From JBCBEX01 sp039177895 (GTDB lineage Bacteria; Bacteroidota; Rhodothermia; Rhodothermales; Rubricoccaceae): 47,736 nt of DNA. Positions 8,843 to 17,073 of this stretch are shown here, in pieces (the stretch's first letter is position 1; each line of letters opens with the position of its first letter). The notes below the pieces were generated by a model that saw only the letters and a program-made list of their open reading frames with translations, had not been told where the DNA came from and did not search any database. The DNA is taken from contig JBCDFO010000004.1 of NCBI GenBank assembly GCA_039177895.1, positions 1 through 47,736 of the forward strand, read 5' to 3'. The position numbers and the translations under genes are program-made.

Positions 8843-10699
8843 TCAATCGATGGGGTCGTTGAGCGGGAGCGTGGTGCCCACGCCAGGACGTACGAAGGCG
8901 AAAACGAGCTTGCAGGGGTGCTCGCCACGATTGACAAACGTGACGGCTTCGGCGGCGGCGGGGATCACCATTGACTCCATGTAGCGAAGCGGCTGCGCCC
9001 GGCCGTTCTGCGCGATCACATCGACGGTGTGGCCTTCCACGAGGTTGATCGCGAGCGCTCGGTTCTCGGTCGCGTACGTCGTCTGCGTCTCGACCGTGAG
9101 CCGGTGGATGTCGTAGAACGACTCGGGGCGGTCCAGCAGCACCTCCTCTTGCCAGCCGTCGCCTTCGCGGAGGACGCGCGGCGTCGCAACGAGGTGTTCC
9201 CGCACCCAATCAGCCCGGCGCTCAAACCGGAGGTTGTCCCATGCCCGCTCTAGGTTGATGGGCCGCATCTTGCCCTCGAGATCGCGCCGGACGTAGTCGT
9301 AGATCTTGAACGTGAAGATGTACGGCGTTGCGCTGATTTCGAGGACGAGGTTGCCTCGTCCACTGCAATGGATGGTGCCGTTGGGAATGACGAACAGGTC
9401 GTGCGGCTTGGCGGGGATGCCGTGGACGTATGCCTCGAAATCCATAGCGTCGCCGGTCGCGGCCGAGACTTCGAGCGCCTGACGAAATGCGTCCGGGTCG
9501 GCGTCTTCTTCCAGGCCGAGGTAGACGACGGCGTCCTCCTGGGCGGCTGAGATGTAGTAGGTCTCGTCCTGCGTGAACGTCTCGCCGAACTGACGGCGGA
9601 TGAAGTCCGGGCGGGGGTGGCATTGCACCGAGAGGTTGCCGCCGCTGATCGTGTCGAGGTAGTCGAGGCGGAGCGGCCACTCGTACTTGAACGGGTGGGC
9701 CGCGTCGCCCATGAGCCGCGTGTGCTCCTGGAACAGCAGGAAGTCGAACGAGCACTCCAGCCGCTGTCCGTCCGACTCTAGAACGATCCCGTTCTCGGGT
9801 GTGATGAGCTCGAACGACCACGCGAAGTTGGGCTGCTCGGGGTCGAGGCCCATGTGGTCCTGCATGAACTGCCCGCCCCAGGGCCCCGGGTAGAACCAGG
9901 GGCGCGGGCGAAACGGCGTCTCGGCGAGTGCACGGAGGGCTGCCCGGAATGCGTCGCCGTCGAGCGCGGTCGGGGTGGCCGCGTCCTGAAGGTCGAGGAC
10001 GAGCTCAAGCTCGGGCAGGAGGCGGCGCTTGTGGCGGTTGAGCGCGGGCCACTCCACGAAATAGGCCCGCTTGTAGAACGCCCCGAACGGCACGGCCTCG
10101 TCCGCGCCGAGGTTCAGCAAGGCCCCCGCGCGAGCGCGGGCTTGCAGGACGTCTTTTGGGATGTCGGCATACCACATCGCGTCGTAGAGCTCGACGAGGC
10201 CCGCCCCGCAGCCGTAGACAATGGTGAGCGTCCCAGCGGCTCGTCCCCGCGCGATCGCCGCGTCGATGCGGAGGGCCGCCAGCCGCTCGGCATCGAAAAA
10301 CACGTCGGGGCCGAGGGGGAAGTGCGTGCCGAAGATGGGGTCGTCGCCGCCGAGGAACGGCGCAAGGCGTTCGGCGAGCACATCGGCGTCGGCGAGGGCT
10401 TCGTCCATCGAGCGCCACGCCGCCGTGATGCCGCGCGCGGTCAGCGCCGCGTCTAGCCCTTCGTGCAGCGCGAGCCAGTCAACGCCGTGGAAGCCGTCGA
10501 GCGCGAGCACGCGTAGGCCCTTCGGTACTGCTTCGGCAATCCGCTCGGCCAGCGCTTCGTAGCCCTGCTCGATGCGGCCTTCCGAGATCGGAAACGCTGG
10601 AAATGGGTCGAAGAGGCCGCGCGGGAACGTGGTGGCGTCGGGCGGGAGCAGGGTGCGAGCGGGAGCGTCGACGGGGCCGTCGGGCGGGAGAGCGGACAT
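8843..10699 (-). CDS. class I mannose-6-phosphate isomerase with N-terminal kinase-like domain
   Basis: A 618-residue protein whose C-terminal half (about 250-610) is a type I phosphomannose isomerase cupin. The metal-site motifs are present: SVQCHP (His), TFTQDETYY (Glu) and IPNGTIHCSG (His). These enzymes interconvert mannose-6-phosphate and fructose-6-phosphate in the cytosol. The N-terminal ~240 residues look like the nucleoside/uridine-kinase-like domain found in long forms of this family, but the strand-loop start (ALDGFHGVDW) has no P-loop Lys-Ser, so kinase activity is doubtful. It is the last gene of the glycan train, 30 bases after the ROK kinase. That fits a route mannose to mannose-6-phosphate to fructose-6-phosphate behind the GH38 mannosidase. 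Confidence 0.85.
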   Translation of the reverse strand: MSALPPDGPVDAPARTLLPPDATTFPRGLFDPFPAFPISEGRIEQGYEALAERIAEAVPKGLRVLALDGFHGVDWLALHEGLDAALTARGITAAWRSMDEALADADVLAERLAPFLGGDDPIFGTHFPLGPDVFFDAERLAALRIDAAIARGRAAGTLTIVYGCGAGLVELYDAMWYADIPKDVLQARARAGALLNLGADEAVPFGAFYKRAYFVEWPALNRHKRRLLPELELVLDLQDAATPTALDGDAFRAALRALAETPFRPRPWFYPGPWGGQFMQDHMGLDPEQPNFAWSFELITPENGIVLESDGQRLECSFDFLLFQEHTRLMGDAAHPFKYEWPLRLDYLDTISGGNLSVQCHPRPDFIRRQFGETFTQDETYYISAAQEDAVVYLGLEEDADPDAFRQALEVSAATGDAMDFEAYVHGIPAKPHDLFVIPNGTIHCSGRGNLVLEISATPYIFTFKIYDYVRRDLEGKMRPINLERAWDNLRFERRADWVREHLVATPRVLREGDGWQEEVLLDRPESFYDIHRLTVETQTTYATENRALAINLVEGHTVDVIAQNGRAQPLRYMESMVIPAAAEAVTFVNRGEHPCKLVFAFVRPGVGTTLPLNDPID

Positions 10700-10729
10700 A
10701 GCGAGGTCGGTCGAGGGAAGTGCGGCGTG

Positions 10730-11626
10730 TCAGTCGAGGGAAGGGTGGAAGGCGGCTCCGAGGGCGGCCGCGCGGTCGGGATGGGCGGCGACCGCCAGCC
10801 CGACGCGTCGGCGAGGCACCGTCCAGGCGCGGTCATGGACGCGCGCGGTCAGTCCCGGCAACAGGAGGTCGGCGCTGTGCATCACGCCGCCGCCGAGGAC
10901 CACGCGATCCGGACCATAGGCGTGCACGATGTTGACGACGCCGATGGCAAGGTCGTCAAGGTAGGCGTCGAGGGTCGCCTGGTACGGCTCGTCCTGCGCG
11001 CGCACGGCGTCGAAAAAGATAGGGAGGGTACCGTCGAGATCGGTGTGGGCCGCGCGGACGCGGGCGGAGAAGGCTGGGGCGGAGCAGTAGAGTTCGAGGC
11101 AGCCGCGCTGGCCGCAGGGGCAATCGGGACCGTTCCGGTCGATGGACATGTGGCCGCCGAGGATGCCGCCGAGCGCATCGGCCCCGACGTAGGGCGCGCC
11201 GTGTGCCACGAGCGCCCCACCGACGCCCGTACCGAGCGTGAGGCAGGCCATGACGGTCGAGCCGCGCCCGGCACCGAACAGCCACTCGCCCCAGGCATAC
11301 GCCCGCGCATCGTTCTCCACGGCGAACGGGACCCCAAGGGCGTCCCCGAAGGCGGCTCGCAAGTCGATCCCGGCCAGCAGCGCTCCGTCGCCGACGTCGT
11401 CCACGACGCACCCGGCGTCGGTATCGACGAGGCCCTTGATGGCGAGGCCCCCCGCCGTGACCGCGTGCCCGCCCGCCACGCGTACCGCAAGCGCAATGAG
11501 GTTGGCGAGCAGGTCGCCCTCCTTCAGTGACTGGAGCGGCACGTGCTCGAAGATCACGGCCTCGCCGTCGTCGGTGAACACTCCGGCTTTGATGTTCGTC
11601 CCGCCATAGTCCATCCCAAATCGCAT
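10730..11626 (-). CDS. ROK-family sugar kinase (probable hexokinase/mannokinase)
   Basis: A 298-residue ROK protein. The ATP-binding start MRFGMDYGGTNIKAG is at the very N-terminus, and the ROK zinc motif CPCGQRGCLEL is intact. There is no N-terminal helix-turn-helix, so this is an enzyme and not a ROK repressor. The start at 11626 is five bases past the stop of the esterase gene; the upstream in-frame extension has no family character. Between a mannosidase-containing train and a phosphomannose isomerase, phosphorylation of free mannose is the most likely job. Glucose or fructose are possible too. Confidence 0.85.
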   Translation of the reverse strand: MRFGMDYGGTNIKAGVFTDDGEAVIFEHVPLQSLKEGDLLANLIALAVRVAGGHAVTAGGLAIKGLVDTDAGCVVDDVGDGALLAGIDLRAAFGDALGVPFAVENDARAYAWGEWLFGAGRGSTVMACLTLGTGVGGALVAHGAPYVGADALGGILGGHMSIDRNGPDCPCGQRGCLELYCSAPAFSARVRAAHTDLDGTLPIFFDAVRAQDEPYQATLDAYLDDLAIGVVNIVHAYGPDRVVLGGGVMHSADLLLPGLTARVHDRAWTVPRRRVGLAVAAHPDRAAALGAAFHPSLD

Positions 11627-11631
11627 TGCGA

Positions 11632-12879
11632 CTACCGGTGCCTCGCAGGGAAGAAGTGGCGCAGGCCGTCGATCAGGTGCGCGCGCCAGTTGCCCCACGT
11701 GTGGCCCTGTGGGTACTCCGCGTAGACGAAGTCGTAGCCGCGCTCGGCGAGCACGTCGCGGAGGCGGCGGTTGGCTGCGAGAAAGTTGGTCTCGGCGGCC
11801 GGCAGCATCCCCGGCCCGACGGTCGTTTCGTAGGTGCCGATGTCGACGAAGAGCCGGATCGGCCGCACGGGCTCCTGGTCGAGGAGCCGGATCATGCGGT
11901 CGTCCTGGAACGAATAGTAGGCGGACTGGCTGTAGCCGAGCCCGAACACGTCGGGGCGCGAGAAGGGCACGTAGGTGGCGATCAGCCCCCCGTAGGAGTC
12001 GCCCACGATAAGGCGGGCGTCGGGCGTGGTGCGGGTCCGGTAGCGCGCGTCCACGAAGGGCACGAGCTCGTCCGCGAGGAAGGCCACGAAGTCGTCGTTC
12101 AGACCGTACTCCGTCATCCGGTTCGGGGAGGCGGGCGCGTGCCGGTTCGGCGGGTCCACGAACACGGCAAGGATGGGCTCGATCTCACCGCGGGCGATGA
12201 GGTCATCGAGCACCGCCGGTGCGTGCGCAAACTCGATGTAGTCGCGGCCGTCCATGAGGTAGACGGTCGGGTACCGCGTCGTAGGCTCGGACGCGTAGCC
12301 GGGTGGGGTATAGACGAGCACTTTGCGGTCGTAGGGGAGCACGCCCGCAGGCAGCGGATGCACGTCGAGGCCGTCGGCGGTGCCTGGGGTGCCGTCGCGC
12401 ACGGCGGCGAAGACCTCGGGGTAGGCGTAGCCCGGCATCGTCAACTCGGAGAAGGGGCCGAAGCCGCTCAGCACGCGGTCCGGGTTGCGCGGATCGGGCA
12501 GGCCGAGCAGTTCAGCCCCGAAGCCTTCGCTGCTTTCGTCCACCATGAAGAGGTACTCCAGCCGTGCCTCGGGCTCTGCGTGGAGGCGGCGGTACCAGAG
12601 GTCGGTCCCCGCCAGGCGCGTGAGCGGCAGCGTCGCGGCCCAGGCTCCCATGTCCCCGAGGACGCCGACCGACTGCGCCTCGCCCCGCCACAGCAGCACG
12701 GCCGTCGTGTCGCTCTCGATGAGCGGCGTGCGCGGCAGTCGATCCCAGAACGCCTCGACGAGAGCCTGTCGCTCGGCATTGCCTGCCCCCTCGACGTCCG
12801 CCAGGAACGTGGCGAAGTCGGCAGGCTGAGCAGAGAGCGGCGTGGCCATGAGGAGGTAGAGCAAGGGCAGGCGGATCAT
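11632..12879 (-). CDS. secreted enterochelin-esterase-like alpha/beta-hydrolase
   Basis: A 415-residue exported esterase of the Fes/esterase D type. A signal peptide (LLYLLMATPLSAQ) begins at the ATG at 12879. Residues ~45-130 resemble the N-terminal beta-sandwich of enterochelin esterases (VLLWRG...LGDMGAW). The hydrolase domain follows, with the nucleophile motif GDSYGG and a C-terminal GHTWGNW (catalytic His). Its ATG overlaps the stop of the glycosidase gene by ATGA, so the two are translationally coupled. In a glycan locus this family often de-esterifies carbohydrate; a siderophore role is possible but has no local support. Confidence 0.8.
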   Translation of the reverse strand: MIRLPLLYLLMATPLSAQPADFATFLADVEGAGNAERQALVEAFWDRLPRTPLIESDTTAVLLWRGEAQSVGVLGDMGAWAATLPLTRLAGTDLWYRRLHAEPEARLEYLFMVDESSEGFGAELLGLPDPRNPDRVLSGFGPFSELTMPGYAYPEVFAAVRDGTPGTADGLDVHPLPAGVLPYDRKVLVYTPPGYASEPTTRYPTVYLMDGRDYIEFAHAPAVLDDLIARGEIEPILAVFVDPPNRHAPASPNRMTEYGLNDDFVAFLADELVPFVDARYRTRTTPDARLIVGDSYGGLIATYVPFSRPDVFGLGYSQSAYYSFQDDRMIRLLDQEPVRPIRLFVDIGTYETTVGPGMLPAAETNFLAANRRLRDVLAERGYDFVYAEYPQGHTWGNWRAHLIDGLRHFFPARHR

Positions 12880-14933
12880 GCGACCCGAGCGCCGTCGCGG
12901 GTGATGTGGTAGCGGGTGCCCTGGTGCGTCACGTTGTGCAGCTCCGCACTGGGATCGAACGGGCCGAACTGCGGCTGGGCGGTGAGAGGGCCGTCCAGCC
13001 CCGGCCGGACGCCGAAGATGGACTCGATGACCACGTTGACGTAGCTGCCGTTCGAGGAGCACGTCCAGTCGTTGATGTAGGGCTCGTCGGGTGGAACCTT
13101 GGTGGCGGCGCCGTCGGTGGTCGGCCAGACGGCCTCCACGAAGTGAGCCTGGCCGTAGGGACCCTGGTTGGCGGTCTTGGCAAGACCTTGAAGCCACTGG
13201 AAGGCGAGGTCAGCCTCGCCGATACGGTAAAGTCCGCGCGCCGTCTCGGGCGGCCACGCCGGGTAGGCGCCGTTCCACTGGTGGTCGGGCCTCACGTCGC
13301 GGAAGGCGTCCTCGTCGCCGGGCGAAAGGGCATGCATCCAGGTCGGCGTCTGAAGCTCGCGCTGGAAGAAATCGACCATCTCGGCTTTCTGTGTCGGGGT
13401 GAGGTCGCCGGGGATCGTGTTGAGGACGGTCAGCAGGTCGTAGCAGTGCCGCACGTCGCGGAGCGAGCCATCCGGGAAGCGGGCTTGCCAGTAGCCTCGG
13501 CCGGGGACGTAGAGTTGCTGCACGTCGCGGAGGATTTGCTCCGCCTCGCTGACGAGCGCTCCGTCGTCGGGTTCGCCGAGGTGAGCCAGCAGGCGCGTGA
13601 CCTCCCGGAGGTTGAACACGTTGGCAGCATTCAGGCTGGCGACCTCGTGGAGATACGTGTGGACGCACTCGAGGAGGTTGTTGAGGCCGCCGTAGTCGGC
13701 CAGGCCGCTACCCGTCTTGAAGCGTCGCCAGTTAGTCGCATAGCGCCGGAGCGCGTCGACCACCCGCTCGTCGGAGCCCTCGACGCGGCTCGTCAGCCAG
13801 GCGTGGTCTCCCGTCCAGCGCACGTAGGTGCTCGCCATCGACACCATCGCGAAGTCGTTGACCGCGTACCAGTTGCCGACGCCTTTCCCGGTGAGGTACT
13901 CCGTCCCGAAGTGCTGATGCACGTCGAGGTGCATCCAGCGGTCGAGGTAGCCGCGCATCACGGCCGGGTCGAGTTGGGCGTGGATGGGAGACGACAGGAA
14001 GTAGTCCCACAGGAACGTCACCGACTGCCAGTAGCGCGGGAGGAGCGTGTCGTAGGCGCGGCCGTGGACGGAGTAGGGTGAGTCGCGCTTGAAATAGACG
14101 ACCCCGAGCGCGCCCATGTGGTAGAGCTTCGCGATAGCGTCGTCGGTCGTGTGCAACTCGGGAAGGTGGCCTGAGTAGCGATCGTTGCCTGGCGTGAAGA
14201 CAGCTTGGAGTTCGGCGTTCCAGTCCGCACGGACGCGCGCCAACTCCCCCGGTACGTCGTGGATGAGCGCGTCATACGTCGCCTCAGCCTCGGCATCGGT
14301 AGCCCCAATAGCGTGCACGTAGTCGATACGTCCCGTCTCGCCCGGCGCTAGGCGGAGTGTATGCCCGAGAGCAACGGGGCGTAGCACGTCCGGTGTGGGC
14401 GCGGTGCCCTGAATCTGGACGGCCTCGCTCTGCGTCGCGCGGAAGCGAACGGCCCCGCGCCCGGTGTCGACCGTTGCTTCGTGGCCGGTTTCGTGGGGCG
14501 GGAGCGGGGCGTTCCAGCGCCGCCGTGCCTGCGTCACGCTGCCTTGTACGCCAAGGCGGAGCGTCACCTCCCGCTCCGAGCCGCTCCGGTTCTCGACCTC
14601 TAGCTTCATGACAGCGGCCATTCGCCCGAGCGCTAGCGCCGTTGTCGAGCGGAGGTAGAGCCCGTCAATCTCGGCCTCCCGAACGATGCGGTCGGGCCAC
14701 CAGTGGAACGTGACCGCCGCGCCGTGGGCGTGGAAGAGCCGACCGTCTAGGTAGAGGCTCGCGGTAGGCACGTCGGCCGTGCCGAAAGGCGGGAAGTTGA
14801 GGCTGTGCAGCCCCGTGAGGTCGAGGCCGACCTGCACACAGCCGAGGAAGTTGGTGAGCCCAGGCGCGGCGAAGAGGTCGCCGTACCGCCTCGTCATCGG
14901 GGCGCTCTGGAGATCGTCGACGGTGGGGATCAT
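12876..14933 (-). CDS. (alpha/alpha)6-barrel glycosidase-like protein
   Basis: A 685-residue protein with an N-terminal beta-sandwich part (about 1-250) and a C-terminal helical-barrel part. Repeated Trp/Tyr-rich segments such as LPRYWQSVTFLWDYFLSSP, GNWYAVNDFAM, DHQWNGAYPAWPPETARGLY and YINDWTCSSNG are typical of six-hairpin glycosidases. No signal peptide is seen, so it probably acts in the cytosol on imported oligosaccharide. I could not place it in a numbered GH family, and the catalytic acids are not assigned. It shares ATGA overlaps with the genes on both sides. Confidence 0.7.
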   Translation of the reverse strand: MIPTVDDLQSAPMTRRYGDLFAAPGLTNFLGCVQVGLDLTGLHSLNFPPFGTADVPTASLYLDGRLFHAHGAAVTFHWWPDRIVREAEIDGLYLRSTTALALGRMAAVMKLEVENRSGSEREVTLRLGVQGSVTQARRRWNAPLPPHETGHEATVDTGRGAVRFRATQSEAVQIQGTAPTPDVLRPVALGHTLRLAPGETGRIDYVHAIGATDAEAEATYDALIHDVPGELARVRADWNAELQAVFTPGNDRYSGHLPELHTTDDAIAKLYHMGALGVVYFKRDSPYSVHGRAYDTLLPRYWQSVTFLWDYFLSSPIHAQLDPAVMRGYLDRWMHLDVHQHFGTEYLTGKGVGNWYAVNDFAMVSMASTYVRWTGDHAWLTSRVEGSDERVVDALRRYATNWRRFKTGSGLADYGGLNNLLECVHTYLHEVASLNAANVFNLREVTRLLAHLGEPDDGALVSEAEQILRDVQQLYVPGRGYWQARFPDGSLRDVRHCYDLLTVLNTIPGDLTPTQKAEMVDFFQRELQTPTWMHALSPGDEDAFRDVRPDHQWNGAYPAWPPETARGLYRIGEADLAFQWLQGLAKTANQGPYGQAHFVEAVWPTTDGAATKVPPDEPYINDWTCSSNGSYVNVVIESIFGVRPGLDGPLTAQPQFGPFDPSAELHNVTHQGTRYHITRDGARVA

Positions 14934-16039
14934 GCGAGCGTGACTTCGAGGAGGTGGGGGAAGTACTCTTCGGCTTCGATGTAGGTGACGTAGATCACCC
15001 GGCCGCCGTCCTCCGAGAGCGAGGGGTGCTCCTTCCCGGCGTAGGCGGCGACGGGGTATTTCTTGTCCGGCCCGCCCTCGACGGTCCACAGCGTCACGGG
15101 CGCGCTCCACGGCCCCCACGGGTGCGGCGCGGTGCGCCCGACCTGCTTCCCGTCGGTGTTGTAGGAGTGCACGGCGAGGTAGCTGCCGAGGTGGGCGTTC
15201 CAGGTCACGGACAACTCATTCGGCGGCCCGTCGAAGATCGGGATGGCGTCGGCGATGTTGGCGCTCCACGTAGGCTCAGGACCGCTTAGGTAGGCGTAGC
15301 GGTCGAGGTGTTCGATGTCGTCGGGGCGGACGCGGGCGAGGTAGGCCTGCTGGACACCGGATTCGTAGCCCGTGACGCCGTAGAAGTAGAGCCACGGGCC
15401 GTCGTCGCTCTCGACCTGCAAGACAGCCGAGGCGAACTGCGGCTGCGGGTACGGCCACCACATCGCCTCGCCCGCGTGATGCAGGCGCTCGAACTGCCAG
15501 TCGCCCACGGTGCCCTTCGCCATCCCGCACCCGATGATCTCGAACCCGAGGTCGAACGGCCCGCCTTTGTTCTCCAGCATGCGGATGTGCATGTAGAGCA
15601 GGTAGACCGTCTCGCCGAGCGCAATGCCGTGCATGCACCACATCCGGTCCCAGCCGTCACGGTCGCCCGGTCCCGGCGGGACGAGCTGCCGGATCTCGCC
15701 GTGTGCGTCCGTGAGGTGGACGAAGCCGGTGAGGCCGTCGCGCCCCGACTGGGCCGGGAGCACGAGACCCGTGTTCGTCGGCATCCGCTCGAACGGCCGG
15801 TGCCCCTCCGGCTCGCCGATCTCCGCGAGGTGCGTGAACACGTCGCGCAGGCTCCCCGGCGGGCGCTCGCCGATGAGCGTGTCGCCGAAGTACCAGAACA
15901 CACGGTCGGCCTCCTGCGGCCCCGCGCCGCCGAGCGGGATCGAGTAGGCTCCGTCCTGGCCGACCATCCGGTAGGGGTTGTCGGTGAACTGCGGGCCGAG
16001 GTCGCGCACGGCAGCGACGCGGAGCGGGCGAGGAGGCAT
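14930..16039 (-). CDS. DUF4185-type beta-propeller protein, possible glycoside hydrolase
   Basis: A 369-residue protein with DUF4185 features: an early GQDGAYSIPLGG, then VFWYFGDTLIGERPPGS, N-T-G-L, and later NELSVTWNAHLGSYLAVHSY and PWGPWSAPVTLW, which repeat as blades of a propeller. Some DUF4185 proteins have been described as D-arabinan-cleaving hydrolases (GH183). Whether this one shares that activity is unknown. The ATG at 16039 (MPPRPLRVAAV) gives the normal start, and no signal peptide is seen. It overlaps the next gene by ATGA and follows the sorting-domain lipoprotein after a 184-base gap that holds a dyad. Confidence 0.7.
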   Translation of the reverse strand: MPPRPLRVAAVRDLGPQFTDNPYRMVGQDGAYSIPLGGAGPQEADRVFWYFGDTLIGERPPGSLRDVFTHLAEIGEPEGHRPFERMPTNTGLVLPAQSGRDGLTGFVHLTDAHGEIRQLVPPGPGDRDGWDRMWCMHGIALGETVYLLYMHIRMLENKGGPFDLGFEIIGCGMAKGTVGDWQFERLHHAGEAMWWPYPQPQFASAVLQVESDDGPWLYFYGVTGYESGVQQAYLARVRPDDIEHLDRYAYLSGPEPTWSANIADAIPIFDGPPNELSVTWNAHLGSYLAVHSYNTDGKQVGRTAPHPWGPWSAPVTLWTVEGGPDKKYPVAAYAGKEHPSLSEDGGRVIYVTYIEAEEYFPHLLEVTLA

Positions 16040-16130
16040 GAAGGGAGAAGTGGATTGAGGAGAAGGGCGAAGAGCGATCAGCGCTACTTCAGACGAGAAC
16101 TGGCGGGTTAGCTCGCAGTTGTTACGTTTC

Positions 16131-16176
16131 GCGTAGTGCGTGTTGGCCTCGATCCGATACGCAACACGCACTACGC
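16131..16176. repeat. intergenic dyad, 14-bp perfect arms
   Basis: Perfect inverted arms 16131-16144 (GCGTAGTGCGTGTT) and 16163-16176 flank an 18-base loop, with partial pairing extending outward to 16124 and 16183. It lies between the sorting-domain lipoprotein and the DUF4185 gene. It could end or attenuate the transcript here, or be a dispersed repeat. There is no T-run on either strand. Confidence 0.55.
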
Positions 16177-16223
16177 AATACGTGCTGTGACGCCGAACCC
16201 GCCAGGCTTAGCATGAGACAGCG

Positions 16224-17069
16224 CTAGCGGGCCACCGTCATGCGACGGGTGTCGACGGTCTCGCCATCGGCCGTGAGGCGGTAGAGGTAGGTGCCGCTCG
16301 GGAGGGCAGCGGCCTCGAAGTCGGCGGCGTGCTCGCCCGCCGAGTGGGTCCCCTCAGCCAGGACCGCCACCTCGCGTCCCTGCGCGTCAAAGACGGCTAG
16401 CCGCACGTTGGCGGCGCGGTCGAGCGTGTAGCGGATCGCCGTGCCCGAGGCGAACGGGTTGGGGTAATTCTGGTCGAGCGCGAAGGCGGCGGGCTGGGTC
16501 TGGTCCTCGTTCGCCACGTCCATCATGACTTCGATCGGCACGTCCGTCACGATGTCAGCGGTGTTGTCATCGGGCGGCCCGAAGTCGATGTCCATCGTGT
16601 TGAAGGCTGTGATCGTGGTGAAGTAGGCGAGGTTGAAGGTGCCGGTTTGCTGCCCGACCTGCAGTTGGAGCGTCACGTCGTAGATGTCTTCGGCCGAGGC
16701 CGTGGAGGCTTCCTCCGAGAGGGTTCCGATCCACTTCATCCCATCGGGAGCAGGTGCCACGGTGTTGGTCGAGTCCGCCCAGCCCTCGTCTTCGAGCATG
16801 GCCCCGGCTCCAGCGTCGCCGTCGTAGGCGCCTGAGACGAAGGACCAGTCCTCGGGCACGAGCACCGAGACAACGCCCTGCCATTCGTTGGTGTCGTCGA
16901 AGGTCTTCTGGATGGTGACGGTCACCTCGATGACCTCGCCCTGAACGGCGGCGGAGGGCTGAATGACTTCAAGGATCTCGCACGCGGCGAGGACGACGGG
17001 CAGCAGCGTGCACATACTGAGGACGAGCCAGAGGCTGCGGCGAGAGGAAGGGGTAGCAGAAAGAGTCAC
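16224..17069 (-). CDS. lipoprotein with C-terminal YPNPF-type sorting domain
   Basis: A 281-residue secreted protein of unknown function. The GTG at 17069 is well supported: GAGGTGAT lies just upstream, one of the few clear ribosome binding sites in this window. A signal segment ends in a lipobox (VVLAAC). The middle part is an all-beta, Ig-like stretch. From about residue 205 comes a DQNYPNPFASGTAIRYTL...GTYLYRLTADG segment, the classic C-terminal sorting/T9SS type A or FlgD-like fold. Having both a lipobox and a C-terminal sorting domain is odd. The gene follows the mannosidase by four bases, so it may be an accessory surface protein of the glycan system. Confidence 0.75.
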   Translation of the reverse strand: MTLSATPSSRRSLWLVLSMCTLLPVVLAACEILEVIQPSAAVQGEVIEVTVTIQKTFDDTNEWQGVVSVLVPEDWSFVSGAYDGDAGAGAMLEDEGWADSTNTVAPAPDGMKWIGTLSEEASTASAEDIYDVTLQLQVGQQTGTFNLAYFTTITAFNTMDIDFGPPDDNTADIVTDVPIEVMMDVANEDQTQPAAFALDQNYPNPFASGTAIRYTLDRAANVRLAVFDAQGREVAVLAEGTHSAGEHAADFEAAALPSGTYLYRLTADGETVDTRRMTVAR

Positions 17070-17073
17070 GGGA

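Noticed and set aside
11626..12912. 428-codon plus-strand frame across the esterase gene
   Set aside because: Antisense shadow; the minus strand encodes a signal peptide and GDSYGG esterase motif.
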